Part shown: positions 51,068-60,221 of the stretch, one piece after another | Numbering within the stretch: position 1 is the first letter of the stretch | How the letters are laid out: each line of letters begins with the position of its first letter | DNA from: Candidatus Opimibacter iunctus | Lineage (GTDB): Bacteria > Bacteroidota > Bacteroidia > Chitinophagales > Saprospiraceae | Direction: 5' to 3' | NCBI GenBank assembly: GCA_016716665.1 | Contig: JADJVH010000012.1 | Span: forward strand, 1-64,000 | Length of the DNA stretch: 64,000 nucleotides | Notes under the pieces: generated by a model | The model's database searches: none | What the model saw: the letters and a program-made list of their open reading frames with translations, nothing else | Told to the model about the DNA's origin: nothing | Program-made: the position numbers and the translations under genes

Positions 51068-52165
51068 ATGTCCGAAAAATTCACCTCCGTCCATTATCAC
51101 ACCTACCTCGAACTCGACAAACTCCTCGATGCACAACATCCGAGATCTGCCGCGCTAGAGTTAGTCCCCGCCCATGATGAGATGCTCTTTATCATCATGC
51201 ACCAGGTTTACGAACTCTGGTTTAAGCAGATCATCCATGAGCTCCAGTCTATCTCCCTCATGTTTGAAGGCGGACAGATGGACGAACGCGAGATCTCTGT
51301 CGCTGTAGCTCGTCTCGAGCGGATCATCGAAATACAAAAACTCCTGATCGAACAGATCAATGTGATGGAGACAATGACCGCAATGGATTTCCTTGACTTC
51401 AGGCAATACCTCTTTCCCGCAAGTGGCTTTCAAAGCCTGCAGTTCAGGATCGTGGAGAATATGCTCGGGCTGAAAGAAGAACAACGGCTCACCTACAACA
51501 ATATGCCTTATGACATCGTGTTTTCAGGTGAGCAGAAGGAAAGACTCAAAGCCGTCATGGAAGGTAAATCCCTCCTGACCCATGTGGTCGAATGGCTGGA
51601 TCGCACCCCATTCCTGGAGTTTGACAAATTCAATTTCCTCGAAGCTTACAAGAAGGCGGTGGAAAAAATGTTGCAGAAAGAAAGGGATGCCATCAATGCA
51701 ACGGACATCCTCTCCGATGAAATAAAGAAACAAAGACTCACCATGGTCGGTGATACAGGTACCTATTTCCAGGCGGTCTTTGATACTGCCAAATTTGAAG
51801 AAATGCGCGCACGTGGTGAAGTAAAATTTTCCTACAACGCCATGATCGCAGCGCTCTTTATTTTCTTATACCGGGATGAGCCTATCCTGCAACAACCCTA
51901 TAGATTGTTGTCGCGACTGATGGATATAGAGGAGTTGCTCACATTGTGGCGCAATCGCCATGCACAAATGGTACTGCGTATGATCGGCCGCAAGACGGGT
52001 ACGGGTGGTTCCTCAGGTCACCAATACCTTAAGTCCACTGCACAACAACACCAGATATTTACAGACTTATACCAGGTAGCCACCTTGCTCATACCAAGAT
52101 CAGATCTTCCAGCACTTCCTGAAGAACTTCGTGAACACCTTGGCTTTCACTTCTCGTCAAAATGA
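51068..52165 (+). CDS. kynA: Tryptophan 2,3-dioxygenase
   Basis: 365 residues. HDEMLFIIMHQVYELWFKQI (distal haem pocket His and substrate residues), SGFQSLQFRIVE, and LWRNRHAQMVLRMIGRKTGTGGSSGHQYL with the proximal haem His (NRHAQ) and the GTGGSSG substrate loop. Opens L-tryptophan to N-formylkynurenine using O2. Longer than many proteobacterial versions (about 280), as is usual in Bacteroidota and animals. Stop overlaps the dehydrogenase start (ATGA). Confidence 0.97.
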   Translation: MSEKFTSVHYHTYLELDKLLDAQHPRSAALELVPAHDEMLFIIMHQVYELWFKQIIHELQSISLMFEGGQMDEREISVAVARLERIIEIQKLLIEQINVMETMTAMDFLDFRQYLFPASGFQSLQFRIVENMLGLKEEQRLTYNNMPYDIVFSGEQKERLKAVMEGKSLLTHVVEWLDRTPFLEFDKFNFLEAYKKAVEKMLQKERDAINATDILSDEIKKQRLTMVGDTGTYFQAVFDTAKFEEMRARGEVKFSYNAMIAALFIFLYRDEPILQQPYRLLSRLMDIEELLTLWRNRHAQMVLRMIGRKTGTGGSSGHQYLKSTAQQHQIFTDLYQVATLLIPRSDLPALPEELREHLGFHFSSK

Positions 52166-53612
52166 AGCAGTACAATCATTTTATAAACGGGGAATACAGG
52201 CCCTCGCTGCACGGCAGGACCATGGATATCCTCAATCCGGCTACCGGACAGAAATATGCAACCCTTGCCGCCGGTGATGAGGCTGATGTCAACCTTGCCT
52301 ACAACGCCGCACACCATGCTGCTGAAGGTTGGGCACTCACTCCGCTGGCTGAAAGGCAGGCTATCCTGCAGAAGATCGCAAACATCATCGAGGATATTGC
52401 TGACGAATTAGTTGCCGCAGAAATGATGGACACCGGTAAACCGATTTCACTCGCACGCCGCCTTGATATTCCACGTGCTGCATCCAATTTTTCTTTCTTC
52501 GCAGCAGCAGCATCACAGCTTGCTTCCGAATCTCATTACATGCCCGGGCAGGCGATCAATTATACGATGCGCCAACCCATAGGTGTCGTAGGTTGTATCT
52601 CACCATGGAACCTCCCCCTCTACCTGTTTACCTGGAAAATAGCACCAGCACTTGCTGCAGGCAATACGGTTGTCGCCAAACCTTCTGAGCTCACCCCAGT
52701 GACTGCTGCCATGCTTGGCGAAATCTGCAATGAAGCTGGTTTACCTGCAGGGAGTACTGAATATTGTTCACGGTACGGGTCCGGGCAGTAGGCGAAGCTA
52801 TCGTCAGGCATGAAGGCATAAAGGCTATTTCCTTTACCGGCAGTACAGGGGTCGGCAAGCGGATCGCAGGGATATGCGCTGAGCAATTGAAAAAATCATC
52901 CCTCGAACTCGGGGGCAAAAACCCAGTGATCATCTTCTCAGATTGTGACTACGAAGAGATGCTCGAGACTACGCTCCGCTCTTCGTTTAGCAACCAGGGA
53001 CAGATATGTCTTTGTGGTTCAAGAATACTGGTACAGAAAAGTATTTATAAAAAATTTGTGTCCGACTTTACTGCGCGCGTAAAAAAATTAAAGATCGGTG
53101 ACCCATCGTTGGAAACGACTGAAGTTGGGGCACTAATCTCTGAAGGGCATCTACAAAAAGTACTGTCCTACATCGACCTTGCTCAGATGGAAGGTGGAAA
53201 GGTTGAGTGTGGTGGAAAGCAATTACATCTCCATGCTCCATTGGATGGTGGATATTTTGTAGAGCCTACAGTGATCACTGGCCTGGTCCAAAACTGCCGC
53301 ACCAACCAGGAAGAAATCTTTGGCCCGGTCGTCACTATCATGCCATTCGAAACTGAAATGGAAGCCCTGACCATGGCCAATCATACTACCTACGGTCTCG
53401 CTTCTGTAGTCTGGACCAATCACCTCGCCCGCGCACACCGCATGGCTGGTGCTTTGCAGACAGGCATCGTCTGGATCAACTGCTGGCTCCTCCGCGACCT
53501 GCGCACTCCATTTGGGGGCGTCAAGCAATCAGGCGTGGGAAGAGAAGGCGGATGGGAAGCGATACGGTTCTTCACAGAGGCGAAGAATGTGACAATAAAA
53601 TATGAACACTAA
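52162..53612 (+). pseudogene. 2-aminomuconic semialdehyde dehydrogenase, frameshifted twice
   Basis: Two extra G bases (in 52750-52752 and 52783-52785) break the frame; removing both reads GLPAGVLNIVHGTGPAVGEAIV and gives 482 residues, the normal length. ALDH features: ISPWNLPLYLFTWKIAPALAAGNT (Asn), ISFTGSTGVGKRI, LELGGKNPVII (Glu) and NQGQICLCGSR (Cys). WLLRDLRTPFGGVKQSGVGREGG is typical of the aminomuconate / hydroxymuconic semialdehyde branch. It oxidises 2-aminomuconate semialdehyde with NAD+. Lies between kynA and the ACMS decarboxylase. The errors lie in short G runs and the rest is intact, so I think the gene is functional in the organism. Confidence 0.88.
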
Positions 53613-53617
53613 ATCCG

Positions 53618-53688
53618 TTTTGCCCCCAACCCCCTAAAGGGGGCCTAATATGATATTCAAGTCCCCTTTAGGGGATTTAGGGGCAAAA
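53618..53688. repeat. Inverted pair of the CCCCTAAAGGGG / GTCCCCTTTAGGGGATTTAGGGG element
   Basis: TTTTGCCCCCAACCCCCTAAAGGGG (53618-53643) faces CCCCTTTAGGGGATTTAGGGGCAAAA (53662-53687); single copies occur at 13371 and 14031. It lies inside the kynurenine operon and can form a large hairpin there. Confidence 0.8.
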
Positions 53689-53749
53689 ACAACAAATCCA
53701 CTCAGCACACACACCTCTTACTGTCTCACTTTCTCACTGTCTTACACAA

Positions 53750-54742
53750 ATGAAAATCGACATCCATACCCACATCATGCCGCGCGACATCCCCCGATGG
53801 GTGGAGAAGTTCGGCTATGGCAAATTTGTACACCTCGAAGATTGCGGGGACTGCAGGGCCAGGATGATGGTCGGTGATAAATTTTTCAGGGAAGTGGAAT
53901 CCAATTGCTGGGACCCGGTAGTACGCATGCATGAGTGCGATACGCATGGAGTGCACAAGCAAGTACTGTCGATCATCCCTGTACTTTTCTATTACTGGGC
54001 CAATGGCAGTGACGGGTTGGAGACGAGCCGCTTTTTCAATGACTTTATTGCAGAAGTAGTGAGCCGTCATCCGCAGCGGTTTATCGGGCTGGGGACAATC
54101 CCATTACAAGATCCGGACCTGGCTATACAGGAGATGGAACGATGCATGAAAGAGCTGGGCATGGTCGGTGTGGAGATCGGTTCGCATGTCAATCAATGGA
54201 ACCTCAACGACCCTGCTTTGATGCCTTTTTATGAAGCGGCAGAGCGACTAGGAGCGTGCATATTTGTACATCCGTGGGAAATGATGGGATCCGACGAAAT
54301 GGCACGGTACTGGTTACCATGGCTGGTCGGCATGCCGGCTGAGACTAGTCGGGCGATATGTTCAATGATCTTTGGTGGTGTGTTTGAGAAGTTTCCAAAT
54401 CTGCGCGTCGCTTTTGCACATGGTGGGGGTTCTTTCCCTGCTACGATAGCGCGCATCGAACATGGCTTTAATGTACGCCCTGACCTGTGCGCGATTGACA
54501 ATGACAAATCCCCCAGATCCTATCTCGGTAAGTTCTGGATCGACTCTCTCGTACATGATGAGCGGATCCTTGATTATCTCATAGATCTCGTCGGAGCAGA
54601 CCGTATCGCATTGGGCAGTGACTATCCCTTCCCACTGGGAGAGGAATCTCCAGGCAAACTGATTGAACACATGCCATACAGTGATCATACTAAGGAATGG
54701 TTGTTGTATAAGTCAGCATTAGAATGGATGAACATTAAGTGA
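53750..54742 (+). CDS. 2-amino-3-carboxymuconate-6-semialdehyde decarboxylase
   Basis: 330 residues, amidohydrolase TIM barrel. Zn ligands: MKIDIHTH (His6, His8), FVHPWEMMG (His) and LGSDYPFPLGE (Asp); catalytic His in FAHGGGSFP. The length and these motifs match ACMS decarboxylase (PfACMSD/human ACMSD). Removes CO2 from ACMS and so diverts the pathway from quinolinate (NAD) towards 2-aminomuconate. Context between dehydrogenase and kynureninase supports it. TGAAGAA/TGAAAAA heptamers start at its stop. Confidence 0.95.
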   Translation: MKIDIHTHIMPRDIPRWVEKFGYGKFVHLEDCGDCRARMMVGDKFFREVESNCWDPVVRMHECDTHGVHKQVLSIIPVLFYYWANGSDGLETSRFFNDFIAEVVSRHPQRFIGLGTIPLQDPDLAIQEMERCMKELGMVGVEIGSHVNQWNLNDPALMPFYEAAERLGACIFVHPWEMMGSDEMARYWLPWLVGMPAETSRAICSMIFGGVFEKFPNLRVAFAHGGGSFPATIARIEHGFNVRPDLCAIDNDKSPRSYLGKFWIDSLVHDERILDYLIDLVGADRIALGSDYPFPLGEESPGKLIEHMPYSDHTKEWLLYKSALEWMNIK

Positions 54743-54898
54743 AGAATGAAAAATGAAAAGTGAAAAATGGAATGTTGAGCGGAGCTCTACACAAGGCCTG
54801 AAAGGCCGTAATCTATTAACCCTGGGTGTAGCCCCGGGATCGGGGTGCAGCCCTGGGATAATCAGAACCCCGGCGTAGCTCGGGGATAATCTAAATAC
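54740..54898. repeat. TGAAAAA heptamers and CCCTGGGTGTAGCCCCGGGAT repeat
   Basis: 54740-54770: TGAAGAA, TGAAAAA, TGAAAAG, TGAAAAA beginning with the decarboxylase stop (shifted by a few bases). 54797-54888: AAGGCCTGAAAGGCCGTAAT, then three imperfect units of CCC(T/C)GGGTGTAGCCC(C/T)GGGAT ending 13 bp before the kynureninase start. Confidence 0.8.
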
Positions 54899-54901
54899 AA
54901 T

Positions 54902-56107
54902 ATGACATCAGGCCAATACCGAAACCAATTCCACATCCCGCAAGTCAATGGCGAGGATTCCATATACCTCTGCGGCAACTCACTAGGGCTGCAACCTAAG
55001 AAAGTGAGGGAATATGTCAATGAAACGCTCGAAGACTGGGCATCACTCGGCGTGGAAGGACATCTTCATGCCCGTCATGCCTGGCTACCCTACCATGAAT
55101 TCCTGACTCAATCCATGGCGCGCCTGGTCGGTGCCCATGACAGTGAAGTGGTTGTCATGAATTCACTGACCGTCAATCTGCATCTGCTCATGGCTTCCTT
55201 TTACAGGCCTACGGCTGACCGGTATAAGATCCTTATCGAGAGTGATGCCTTCCCATCAGATCGATATGCCGTGGCATCGCAAGCTAAATGGCATGGGCTT
55301 GATGTAGACGATGCCATAGTATTATGGAGACCAAAACCTGGAAAACATCTGCTCGAACTGGATGACCTTGAAGATATATTAAGGGTCGAAGGCGAACAAA
55401 TTGCCCTGATCATGATTGGGGGCGTAAATTATTACACGGGTCAATATCTCAACATCCCTGAGATCACCCGCATGGGTCATGATTACGGGATCACTATGGG
55501 CTTTGACCTGGCGCATGCAGCAGGCAATGTGGATATGCAATTGCATGAATGGAATGTAGACTTCGCTGCATGGTGCAGCTATAAATATCTCAATTCAGGT
55601 CCGGGCAGCCTCGGAGGCATATTTATACATGACCGGCTTGGACAGGACCTATCCATACCCAGGTTATCCGGCTGGTGGGGACACAACAAGACCACCCGCT
55701 TTCGCATGCGGGATGAATTTGATCCACTCCCTGGTGCCGAAGGATGGCAATTGAGTAACCCACCAATCCTGCCACTGGCCGCCATGAGAGCTTCGATGGA
55801 ATTGTTTGACGAAGCCGGAATAGGGCAACTCCGTGAAACCTCGAGAGAAAATGTGCAATACATGTACGATGCACTGGCTTCGTCAGGAAAAATACAAATC
55901 ATCACACCAGAAAATCCTGATGAGCGAGGCTGTCAATTATCCCTGATGGTGGGTAAAGATGGGCGACCCATGTTTGATTACCTGACGTCACAAGGCGTGA
56001 TCGCAGACTGGCGTGAACCGGACGTGATCAGGATTGCTGCCGCACCATTATACAATACCAGAGAGGATGTAGAAAGGTTTGTCAAACTGATTGATTCATA
56101 TACCTAG
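54902..56107 (+). CDS. kynU: Kynureninase
   Basis: 401 residues, PLP fold type I. LCGNSLGLQPK (start of the fold), FPSDRYAVASQ, GFDLAHAAGNV (Asp on PLP nitrogen), CSYKYLNSGPGSLGGIFI (Schiff-base Lys), LSGWWGHNK. Cleaves kynurenine or 3-hydroxykynurenine to anthranilate or 3-hydroxyanthranilate plus alanine. An in-frame stop just upstream fixes the start; the N-terminus is about a dozen residues shorter than Pseudomonas kynureninase and the repeat lies immediately before it. Confidence 0.96.
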   Translation: MTSGQYRNQFHIPQVNGEDSIYLCGNSLGLQPKKVREYVNETLEDWASLGVEGHLHARHAWLPYHEFLTQSMARLVGAHDSEVVVMNSLTVNLHLLMASFYRPTADRYKILIESDAFPSDRYAVASQAKWHGLDVDDAIVLWRPKPGKHLLELDDLEDILRVEGEQIALIMIGGVNYYTGQYLNIPEITRMGHDYGITMGFDLAHAAGNVDMQLHEWNVDFAAWCSYKYLNSGPGSLGGIFIHDRLGQDLSIPRLSGWWGHNKTTRFRMRDEFDPLPGAEGWQLSNPPILPLAAMRASMELFDEAGIGQLRETSRENVQYMYDALASSGKIQIITPENPDERGCQLSLMVGKDGRPMFDYLTSQGVIADWREPDVIRIAAAPLYNTREDVERFVKLIDSYT

Positions 56108-56144
56108 GCAAATTTCAATTTCTCCTTTTGCAAATGATAACACG

Positions 56145-57116
56145 TTGAACATTCCTCCAAAAAAAGAACATCCAAAAGAAAAAACCCGCCTGCATCCACG
56201 CAACAGGCATCGCGAACGATATGATTTCAAGGCGCTCATCGCCAACTGCCCGGAATTAGCTCCATTTGTCACCCGCAATATCTATGATGACGAATCTGTA
56301 GATTTTTTCAATCCCGATGCCGTAAAGATGCTCAATACCGCATTGTTGAAAACGTATTATGATATTGACTTCTGGGACATACCACCAGGCTACTTGTGTC
56401 CCCCGATCCCTGGCAGGGCAGACTATATCCATCACATCGCGGACGTGCTCAGTCAATACGCTTTTGGAAAGGCACCTTCCGGCCCAAAAATAAAATGCCT
56501 GGATATCGGAGTGAGGGCTAACTGTATATATCCGATCATTGGACACAAAGAATATGGATGGTCATTTGTCGGGACAGATATTGACCCTGTCGCGATTGGT
56601 GCTGCAGAAAAAATCGTTGCCCTCAATCCAGTGTTGAAAGGAAATGTTGAGTTGAGGCTTCAACCGAATCCTGCGTCAATATTTGAGGGGATCATAGCAC
56701 GTGATGAGTACTTTGATGTGACGATCTGCAATCCGCCATTCCATTCCTCCCCCGGTGACGCTGAAGCCGGCACGCTCAGGAAGTTGAGCAACCTTACCCA
56801 AGGCAAGGTCACCAGTCCTGTCCTCAATTTCGGAGGCAACAGCAATGAATTGTGGTGCGAAGGCGGGGAGAAACACTTTATCGGAAATATGATCCTGCAG
56901 AGTAAGGCTTATGCTACATCTTGCTTTATATTCTCTACACTGGTATCAAAGCAATCCAATCTCAAGATGGTGTATGCAGAACTCTCCCATGCAGGAGCAA
57001 TAGATGTCAAGACCATTCCAATGGGCCAGGGTAATAAATCCAGCCGCCTGGTGGCATGGACATACCTTAAGCCTTTGCAGCAGAAGCTATGGGTAAAATC
57101 AAGATGGCAGGGTTAG
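56145..57116 (+). CDS. rlmF: 23S rRNA (adenine1618-N6)-methyltransferase
   Basis: 323 residues if the TTG at 56145 is the start; the frame is open to a TTG at 56091 inside kynU, and no ATG is suitable. KKEHPKEKTRLHPRNRHRERYDF is the typical RlmF N-terminus. LDIGVRANCIYPIIG is the SAM motif (Arg replaces the usual Gly in GVGAN), VTICNPPFHSS the N6-adenine methylase NPPF motif. Modifies A1618 of 23S rRNA. Probably co-transcribed with kynU but unrelated to the pathway. Confidence 0.92.
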   Translation: MNIPPKKEHPKEKTRLHPRNRHRERYDFKALIANCPELAPFVTRNIYDDESVDFFNPDAVKMLNTALLKTYYDIDFWDIPPGYLCPPIPGRADYIHHIADVLSQYAFGKAPSGPKIKCLDIGVRANCIYPIIGHKEYGWSFVGTDIDPVAIGAAEKIVALNPVLKGNVELRLQPNPASIFEGIIARDEYFDVTICNPPFHSSPGDAEAGTLRKLSNLTQGKVTSPVLNFGGNSNELWCEGGEKHFIGNMILQSKAYATSCFIFSTLVSKQSNLKMVYAELSHAGAIDVKTIPMGQGNKSSRLVAWTYLKPLQQKLWVKSRWQG

Positions 57117-57157
57117 CGCCAACCACACGATGACGGAATGTTTATATTTACTCCTGT

Positions 57158-58696
57158 ATGCATTCTCTACATGATAGCTTTCTCTTTGGATTAATACCAC
57201 TCATGTCGATATTCAGCCTTATCCCTCCATTAAAAGGGCAGTCGAAAACCATTAGCAATGACATCGTCTACGAAGTCTATGTGCAGTCATTTTGTGATAG
57301 CAATGGAGATGGTATCGGTGACTTGCCTGGCTTGATTTCAAAGCTCGATTATATCGCCGACCTGGGATGCAATACGATCTGGATGATGCCCATCCATCCC
57401 TCTCCTTCGTATCACAAGTATGATGTGACCGATTACTATGCGATCGACCCCACCTATGGGACGATGTCGGATATGGAACACCTGATCGCTGAGGCAACAA
57501 AGCGAAACATGAAAATCATCCTCGATCTGGTCATCAACCATACCTCATCCGCACATCCATGGTTTCAGGCTTCAAGCGCCTCAAAGGACAATCCCTACAG
57601 GCAGTATTATGTATGGCGTGATTTCGAAACGGTCAAGGACGAGATCCATAAAAAGGAAACCACTTTTGACTCTGACAATCTGACGCAATGGCATGAATGG
57701 CCTGGACAGGATGACCGATACTACGGTTTCTTCTGGCAGGGGATGCCTGATCTCAACTTCGATTATCCGCCATTGCGCGAAGAGATTTATAAAATCGGGA
57801 AATTCTGGATGGAGAAAGGAGTTGACGGATTCCGTCTTGATGCCGCCAAGCATATCTATCCCGATGACCGGTTTGATGACACACGTGCATTCTGGGAGGA
57901 ATTCACCCAAAAGATGCGGGCCCTAAATCCTGAAGTCAAGATCATCGGTGAAGTCTGGTCAGATTCCATTACACTCTCAACACTGTTTAAAGGCCTGCCT
58001 TCACTATTCAATTTTGAATTGACTAAGGTCATCCCGGAATGCATACACAATGGTGATGCAAATCTCCTGATGACGGCGTATACCAACATCATCAATGCCT
58101 ATCTATCAGCAGATGTTCCATTTGAAGATGCGATCCTGCTCTCCAATCATGACATGAACCGCATCCGGTCTACACTTGGTGGAGATATCGTCAAAGCCAA
58201 ACTGGCAGCCGCAATATTATTGACTTTGCCGGGGACGCCCTATATCTATTATGGTGAAGAGATCGGTATGCTTGGCGTCAAGCCTGACATCCATCTCCGC
58301 GAACCATTCCTGTGGGCAGAACAATCGAATGAAAATACTTTCTGGGAAAAATCAACGTACTCTGTGATCCCTGACGTGGTGCCATTGGATCAGCAAATGA
58401 ATGATCCGGCATCAATCTATCAACATTATAAGAAATGGATCGCCCTGAGAAGCCAATACCCGGACCTGGCCAATGGCCATCCTGAATTCAAGAACCTGCA
58501 AAACAATGCCCTGCTGGCTTATACCATAGCCGGAAAGAAAAGTACCTTCTGGGTGATCCACAATCTGAGTGACCAGGAAGTCTCACTCCCCTTCAAAGAC
58601 AAAGCCGAGATCGTCTCTGACAACACCTCTGTACAAGTGGATGACAACCTCGTACTCCCTGGATATTCCTCTGCCCTGATTCGCATGGGCCGATAG
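57158..58696 (+). CDS. GH13 alpha-amylase family glycosidase, secreted
   Basis: 512 residues. Signal peptide to LKGQ near residue 29. Region I DLVINHTSS, region II GFRLDAAKHIY (nucleophile Asp), region III IIGEVWSDS (acid Glu) and region IV LLSNHDMNR (Asp). Calcium-type GDGIGDLPGLI near the start is shared with oligo-1,6-glucosidase, trehalose synthase and amylosucrase relatives. C-terminal beta domain present (ALLAYTIAGKKSTFWVIHNLS). Alpha-glucan hydrolysis is likely; exact linkage is not predictable. Placed inside the kynurenine locus without obvious link. Confidence 0.88.
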   Translation: MHSLHDSFLFGLIPLMSIFSLIPPLKGQSKTISNDIVYEVYVQSFCDSNGDGIGDLPGLISKLDYIADLGCNTIWMMPIHPSPSYHKYDVTDYYAIDPTYGTMSDMEHLIAEATKRNMKIILDLVINHTSSAHPWFQASSASKDNPYRQYYVWRDFETVKDEIHKKETTFDSDNLTQWHEWPGQDDRYYGFFWQGMPDLNFDYPPLREEIYKIGKFWMEKGVDGFRLDAAKHIYPDDRFDDTRAFWEEFTQKMRALNPEVKIIGEVWSDSITLSTLFKGLPSLFNFELTKVIPECIHNGDANLLMTAYTNIINAYLSADVPFEDAILLSNHDMNRIRSTLGGDIVKAKLAAAILLTLPGTPYIYYGEEIGMLGVKPDIHLREPFLWAEQSNENTFWEKSTYSVIPDVVPLDQQMNDPASIYQHYKKWIALRSQYPDLANGHPEFKNLQNNALLAYTIAGKKSTFWVIHNLSDQEVSLPFKDKAEIVSDNTSVQVDDNLVLPGYSSALIRMGR

Positions 58697-58770
58697 CCTC
58701 CGTGTACTCCGTGCGACACCTCCGTGTGCTCCGTGCGAAATCTCCGTACTCCCCGTGCGAAAACTTTGGA
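58697..58770. repeat. TACTCCGTGCGA repeat cluster
   Basis: CTCCGTGTACTCCGTGCGAC, CCTCCGTGTGCTCCGTGCGA, CTCCGTACTCCCCGTGCGAA; starts directly after the amylase stop. Same family as 13147 and 33786. Confidence 0.8.
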
Positions 58771-58806
58771 TTGACATTTCGCGCAGAGATGCAGTTTAGA
58801 TGACTT

Positions 58807-58926
58807 GGTCCCTGAGCTTGTCGAAGGGGCGCAAAGAGCGTAATTTTTGCATTCCCTTTGAGCCACGGGCTCAAAGCGGAATGTGAAGAGTTGACTTTTG
58901 ATTGCCCTTCGGCAAGCTCAGGGACC
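58807..58926. repeat. REP-type inverted pair (GGTCCCTGAGCTTGTCGAAGGG)
   Basis: 58807-58828 and the inverse at 58905-58926 (21 of 22 matching) enclose an inner imperfect hairpin CATTCC..TTTGAGCC / GGCTCAAAGCGGAATG (58850-58882). The CCTGAGCTTGTCGAAGG sequence is a widespread bacterial REP; a close inverted pair is the REPIN layout. No transposase gene nearby. Confidence 0.8.
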
Positions 58927-58966
58927 AATATTTCACTCTTCACCTTTCCCTCTTCATTTTTCAATT

Positions 58967-60022
58967 TTATGTTTTCTGGCCGACCACCACCTGGTGACGT
59001 GACGTACGTCCCGCATATTGAAGCGAGTTACGGGTATACTCGATGTCTTGTAGTAGCCTCTTGACATCTTTATTCTTAGTATCAAACTTTTGTATCGACT
59101 TGGCGAGCGTTTCTGCCTGGTCAAAATCCTCGAGCCAGAAATAAGCGAGGGCCTGGTTGTACAGGCAGATGTGCTTTAGTTTTTTCTGGTCCTTATTGCC
59201 TGTGCTGTACTTTACTGCAGTGCTGGCATAGAAGTCAAGAGCGGGCTGTGCTTTAGCCCTGACTGCATCGAGGCTCCTGTCCGCATCCATCAGTTCGAAA
59301 GCATCATGAATGATCTCCACATTGTGCTGGAACCTGTCATAATCCGGATGGCTTTTCTTTCCGATGGTGGCAAACTTGACTTTATCCTTGATGAGCTTAT
59401 ATCCAAAATTGTCATTGATCAGGTCTGAGATCGTATTCATGCCTTCCTTGGTGAGGTCCTTTTGCAGATCTGCGAGTTTTGTGGTCCGTTGGATCCGCCA
59501 GTAGGAATCCAGTTCTGACGTACTGTTGTAGGTTGAAGATGTCCAGGTGCGGGTATCTGACATAGAAAAAATATACTTATCCATGAGCGTCTTCCCTTGC
59601 CTGTCAAACACCTGGATCCCCATAGGAAGGCTGTACTTGACCGTCATGCTGAACGTATACTTGACATGCTCCACGCCTTCTTTGTCCTTTGATTTCGTCT
59701 TATTGGTATTTCTCAGTTCACTCCAGATGATAAACTCCCCGATGGTCGCAGTGATCTCCACATCAGCATTTTTATTGACTTCCTTATACCCTTCCAGGTT
59801 GAGATATTGATCGATCAGGTAAGACTCTGTAAACCCGCTTTTAGCCAGGTCGGTAAATGACACATCGATGTTGGCGCTATAGGTGCTGTAATCTGCCGGT
59901 AGCGGATAATCAGGCATCCGGTAATATTCGACAGGTGCGGATTCGGAGGATATGGTGACGGACTGGGCTTCCAGCATCGTGCACGAAATACCCAGGACAA
60001 ATACTATTACAATGTTTTTCAT
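58967..60022 (-). CDS. Periplasmic protein of unknown function
   Basis: 351 residues from the ATG at 60022 (MKNIVIVFVLGISC), giving a signal peptide ending LEAQ; the frame is open for 35 more codons upstream but with a less convincing start. Residues 30-190 are beta-rich (ADVEITATIGEFIIWSELRN, VEHVKYTFSMTVKYSLPMGIQVF). Residues 240-340 look TPR-like (HICLYNQALAYFWLEDFDQAETLAKSIQKF). No family recognised. Opposite strand within the kynurenine locus. The stop TAA is followed at once by AATTGAAAAATGAAGAG units. Confidence 0.65.
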   Translation of the reverse strand: MKNIVIVFVLGISCTMLEAQSVTISSESAPVEYYRMPDYPLPADYSTYSANIDVSFTDLAKSGFTESYLIDQYLNLEGYKEVNKNADVEITATIGEFIIWSELRNTNKTKSKDKEGVEHVKYTFSMTVKYSLPMGIQVFDRQGKTLMDKYIFSMSDTRTWTSSTYNSTSELDSYWRIQRTTKLADLQKDLTKEGMNTISDLINDNFGYKLIKDKVKFATIGKKSHPDYDRFQHNVEIIHDAFELMDADRSLDAVRAKAQPALDFYASTAVKYSTGNKDQKKLKHICLYNQALAYFWLEDFDQAETLAKSIQKFDTKNKDVKRLLQDIEYTRNSLQYAGRTSRHQVVVGQKT

Positions 60023-60221
60023 AGGGTTTGAAGTCGAGGAAAAAGCCATAATGGATATTAAAATTATGGTTTTCTTCAATACCGGCTTCTCAAATACACA
60101 TAACACCGGCATATATATCCCTTTCATCTAAGGTTTAATGTAGGACTGAATTGTCTTTGGATTGATTCTTTTCTGATCAGGTGATTACCTGTAGCTATGT
60201 CGTTTTGCCTAACTTTCCCGC

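Noticed and set aside
36551..54742. All arrays acting purely as multi-frame stop barriers
   Set aside because: The M23 and SulP arrays have no stop triplets in the sense strand, so this cannot be the only explanation.
57158..58696. GH13 enzyme as a trehalose synthase
   Set aside because: A signal peptide and no fused maltokinase; general secreted alpha-glucan hydrolase is the safer call.
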